A model generated the notes under the pieces. It did not search any database. It was not told the origin of the DNA and saw nothing but the letters and a program-made list of their open reading frames with translations. The translations under genes were made by a program, and so were the position numbers. From NCBI GenBank assembly GCA_015501075.1, contig JADNYJ010000095.1, forward strand, positions 88,470 to 152,469: a stretch of DNA of 64,000 nucleotides, in the 5' to 3' direction. Numbering within the stretch: the stretch's first letter is position 1; every line of letters starts with the position of its first letter. This document shows, piece by piece, positions 61,310-64,000 of the stretch. Origin of the DNA: Gymnopilus junonius. Taxonomy: Eukaryota; Basidiomycota; Agaricomycetes; Agaricales; Galerinaceae.

Positions 61310-62483
61310 CTAGTACAAAAACTTCTGACCCACAAGTTCCTCACTCAACCTCCAAAGCTTCTCTGCCTCGAAAGGACTTGTCGCCCATGGCTTGATCATA
61401 TCAGTGAGTGGATCTGCAATGCGGCAATCAAGGAGGTAAGCACCATTGTGAGCTATGCAAAGTAGGTAAACGTGATTAGTGTCTGCACACAGGGGCATAA
61501 GTCGACTCAGGTAGCAGAATTTGTTACCAGAGAGGTTAGGATCAATGCAGCATAAACATGTGTTGCAGTTCCTTTCTCGATTGGCAAGATGTCAGGACTA
61601 TAATCAGCCCTTCCTTCTACGTTTCCCAACACGCGATCAAGGGCACCTTTAAAGAAGGGGCTTGGTAAGTAACTAGTCCACCTTGATATAATTTGAAATA
61701 TGAAGAAAGTGGACTGACGGAGTCTATCAGGCAAGGTGGCAAGATCCACATTGTCTACAGCATTTGTGAGGATTACTCCAGGATGGAGGCTAAAGGCAAG
61801 AAGACCGTGTTTTTCTCCCAGCCTCTTGGCAAGGAAGTTGAAAACAAGATATTCGCCGTCTTGTTTGACCATAGGCACGTAGAACATCGTAGTCGTTATC
61901 GCCCTAGCCGAAGATGAATAACAATCAAAATTATAATGATACCAATGATATTAAATTGACTCACCTCGAAATTGTAGCCTTCAAAATGAAATGGACTCAG
62001 CCGATGACCGTCGCTGCTGACGTTGATGATTCGCCGTGCGCTTGAAGCGAGGATTTTGTCCATAATTAGATTTGTGAATAGGAAATGTCCCAGGTGGTTA
62101 GTGGCTAGTTGGCGTTCGAAGCCGTCGACAGTAACACTGTATTCATTGACCAACTTGCCGGCGTTATTCACGAGGACATCTACGACTGGAATATCAGACC
62201 ACTCATTGACGATGGTAGCTGCTTCGCAGACGCTCTGTAGGGATTCGAGGTCTAGTGGTAAAATGCGCGTCTTGATGTCGGGGTTGGATGCAGCAATGGC
62301 TGCTTCGGTCTGCTGTGCTTTCTTCATGTCGCGAGCGGCGAGGATGATTCATGCTGTTCGACCCTTCGCTATGACCTGAACGAAGTATGCGCCCAGTGAT
62401 CCAGGGGATACACCAGTGATGATGATGACTTTGCCTTTGATGTAGTTCGCATAGTGTACGACGAGCTCGTCAGCTGTTGACAT
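61310..62483 (-). pseudogene. SDR (retinol dehydrogenase-like) relic 2
   Basis: Paralogue of relic 1 and better preserved. ATG 62481-62483 gives MSTADELVVHYANYIKGKV and the cofactor segment TGVSPGSLGAYF. In GRTAWIIL the Trp codon TGG is TGA (one G-to-A change). The frame then runs intact through DLESLQSV, DVLVNNAGKLV, NHLGHFLFTNLIM and IINVSSDGHRLSPFHF to an intron at about 61910-61970. After it, the active-site region YDVLRAYGQT is followed by two small shifts, then AKRLGEKHGLLAFSLHPGV and DRVLGNVEGRADY are clean. A lost T before FDPNLSG breaks the last junction, and the final exon ends EELVGQKFLY at 61310. The pattern suggests recent decay after tandem duplication, or base errors. Confidence 0.75.
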
Positions 62484-62887
62484 TGCTTTGATGAGGGGAA
62501 GCTGGGTATTGACTTACTTCTCTCCCACTTTATATGCAAGTTTCCCTAGGTATACGGCGTCCTTCCGTAAACGTGGAAATGGAATTGGAACCCGTAAGTC
62601 TTGGATGATGGTCATGGAAATTAGTGAGATCGTATTAGCTTGCTTGGTATTAGTAATAGCACTTTGTAACGGTGTAGTAGTGCTATCTGTGCTGGTTTAG
62701 AGTAAGCAGTCCTTCGCAACGGCCTCGCGTTTCCATTCCTCCTGAGACTTGAGTTTAGCCAATAATTCATTCCTACTACTGCAAAACTTACCAAAAATAA
62801 TGCTCATGAACGCCACTGACAACTCTTATAACATAGTTAGCAGCGACCGAACTAAGAATCCACAGCACTACTTGCATGTACGAAATT
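62484..62887. other. Intergenic region
   Basis: About 400 bases upstream of SDR relic 2 and on the 3' side of the F-box relic at the right edge. Nothing recognised. Confidence 0.4.
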
Positions 62888-64000
62888 TCAAGTTTTATTC
62901 CTACTTTTAATAGCAACCTGTAGCGCTTCAAACGCCTTTACATCTTCATCTTCATCACTCGGCGGCCCGTCGAACGAATGAATATATCCCGTCTCGATAA
63001 AAAACCACACATAACCCGGAAAACAACCATCATCTTCCTCATCCCCTTCCCATCCGAGCTGCCGATTCCTGACTTTAGGCAAGGATGAAATTCAAAACAA
63101 CGGAGCATAATGAGATGCTTTCGAAAATGATTCCATATATCAGCCCATACTCGAGGATGGGCATCCTGTTCCCCAATCTCCACACAGCAAGAGGATAACT
63201 CCAGATGAACCAACGTCTTCCAGACCATCGCTCGCTGCTTCAGGCCACTGCTGTGCGAAATAAGCAGCGCTGGTGAATACGAGCTTCCTCAATGTGAGCG
63301 ACTGCAGCTTTGGGAGTGTGAGCGCGTGCCACTCCGAATTGGGGCAGCGAATGCGGAGGTGTTGATATCGCTGCTGAGCGTGAGCGAGGTGAGGGTTTCA
63401 GCAGTGCGAGTGAGGAGGGAATACGTGTCGGTTTTCCAGAAGTGGATGTAGTCATCGTCATACTGCATTTCGAATTCGTCTCGGTTATTGGTGACGACTG
63501 AGATGAGGAGGGTGTGGAGAGAATGGAGTAGAGGCGAGAATCGAGGAGACCGAATGCCTTCGTTGGGGAGTGCCAGAAGGCTGTGAATTTCGAGAGTGTG
63601 AAGGGTAAAGTTGGTTTTGGGATTCAAGGTAGCTAGCGCATTGAAGATTGCGATTTGCAATGTTCTATTGGGCGATATTGGTGGTATGATATCGTCAAAC
63701 TCGTCCTTGTGCTCTTCTTCGAAAACCGGTGGAAAGTAAAGTCGAAGGGTCCGAAGATTCGAGAATTTAGAAACTGAGCTGAAGAAGAAGGCCGTCTCCT
63801 CGACAGTATCGCCTAGATGGTATGGCATAGTAAGAAAAGAGAACACATGTGAAACGTGGACAGTTTCTTACTCTCAAATACCATATCCTTCGTCTGCAAT
63901 GCCCTAAAGTTGATTTCCTTCACATGACGGAATACTTCCGTTTCATGCGATAATGCCTTGAAGGCCGAGCAAGAGCCTCGCGTTCTAGAAATATTGAGGA
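62888..64000 (-). pseudogene. F-box/LRR-like protein relic (copy C), runs off right edge
   Basis: The 5' part lies beyond the window. The visible part reads ETEVFRHVKEINFRAL, an intron at about 63800-63870 with GTAAGA and CATCTAG borders, then SKFSNLRTLRLYFPPVFEEE and LTSLTLSSD. Sense then jumps to another frame (EWHALTLPKLQSLTLRKL, about 63340-63240), again to VWKTLVHLELSSCCVE (to about 63100), and again to the C-terminus WEGDEEDDGCFPGYVWFF and DEDVKAFEALQVA. The architecture is that of agaricomycete F-box proteins with LRR-like strands. Three frame changes make it non-functional as written. It is not close in sequence to copies A and B. Confidence 0.6.

Overview
This is a nuclear segment of a basidiomycete fungus, most probably an agaricomycete. 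Genes are split by many short GT-AG introns of about 50-70 bases, often with CTAAC-type branch sites and sometimes with very small exons. Several protein families are typical of Agaricomycetes: DUF6533-type membrane proteins, an unnamed seven-helix family, TPR-CHAT proteins, F-box/LRR proteins and a long membrane protein carrying a Zn2Cys6 cluster. No bacterial-style operons, CRISPR arrays or rRNA were seen, and no tRNA was noticed by eye.

Layout: 1-2381 holds two head-to-head short-chain dehydrogenase (SDR) genes; the left one runs off the window. 2584-4395 is an intact delta-12-type fatty acid desaturase on the minus strand with a 36-base microexon. 4.4-10.1 kb has nothing I recognise. 10160-10717 is a small secreted cysteine-containing protein. 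11741-13399 is a DUF6533-type membrane protein. 13721-17742 is a large multi-exon protein joining a Zn2Cys6 cluster to a multi-pass membrane region. 18876-22749 is a tandem pair of seven-helix membrane proteins; the second copy carries an in-frame TAA. 25736-27355 looks like the N-terminal half of a KRE6/SKN1 cell-wall protein without the GH16 enzyme domain. 27587-28481 is a Ser/Pro-rich hypothetical gene. 32480-33466 is a four-unit polyubiquitin gene.

From about 34 kb to the right end the character changes. A TPR-CHAT gene, three F-box/LRR loci, two retinol-dehydrogenase-like SDR loci, two copies of a decayed membrane-protein-like block and three pieces of a lineage-specific family all carry frameshifts, stops or rearrangements. 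The intact-looking genes here are low-complexity proteins (43063-44100, 50992-51858, 56313-56756). The AT-rich stretch 38.5-42.5 kb holds a large foldback structure and one copy of a dispersed repeat whose other copy is at 45.7-46.1 kb. A 355-base segment is present in inverted orientation at 48.0-48.3 kb and 56.9-57.2 kb at about 94% identity by eye.

So the left half is mostly intact single-copy or housekeeping genes (lipid desaturation, ubiquitin, cell wall) and the right half is an accessory, duplication-rich block of decaying multicopy families. Many lesions in that block are single-base losses in homopolymers, so assembly error has to be separated from true gene decay. Exon borders were worked out by eye from splice signals and reading frame; they are reliable where stated and approximate elsewhere.
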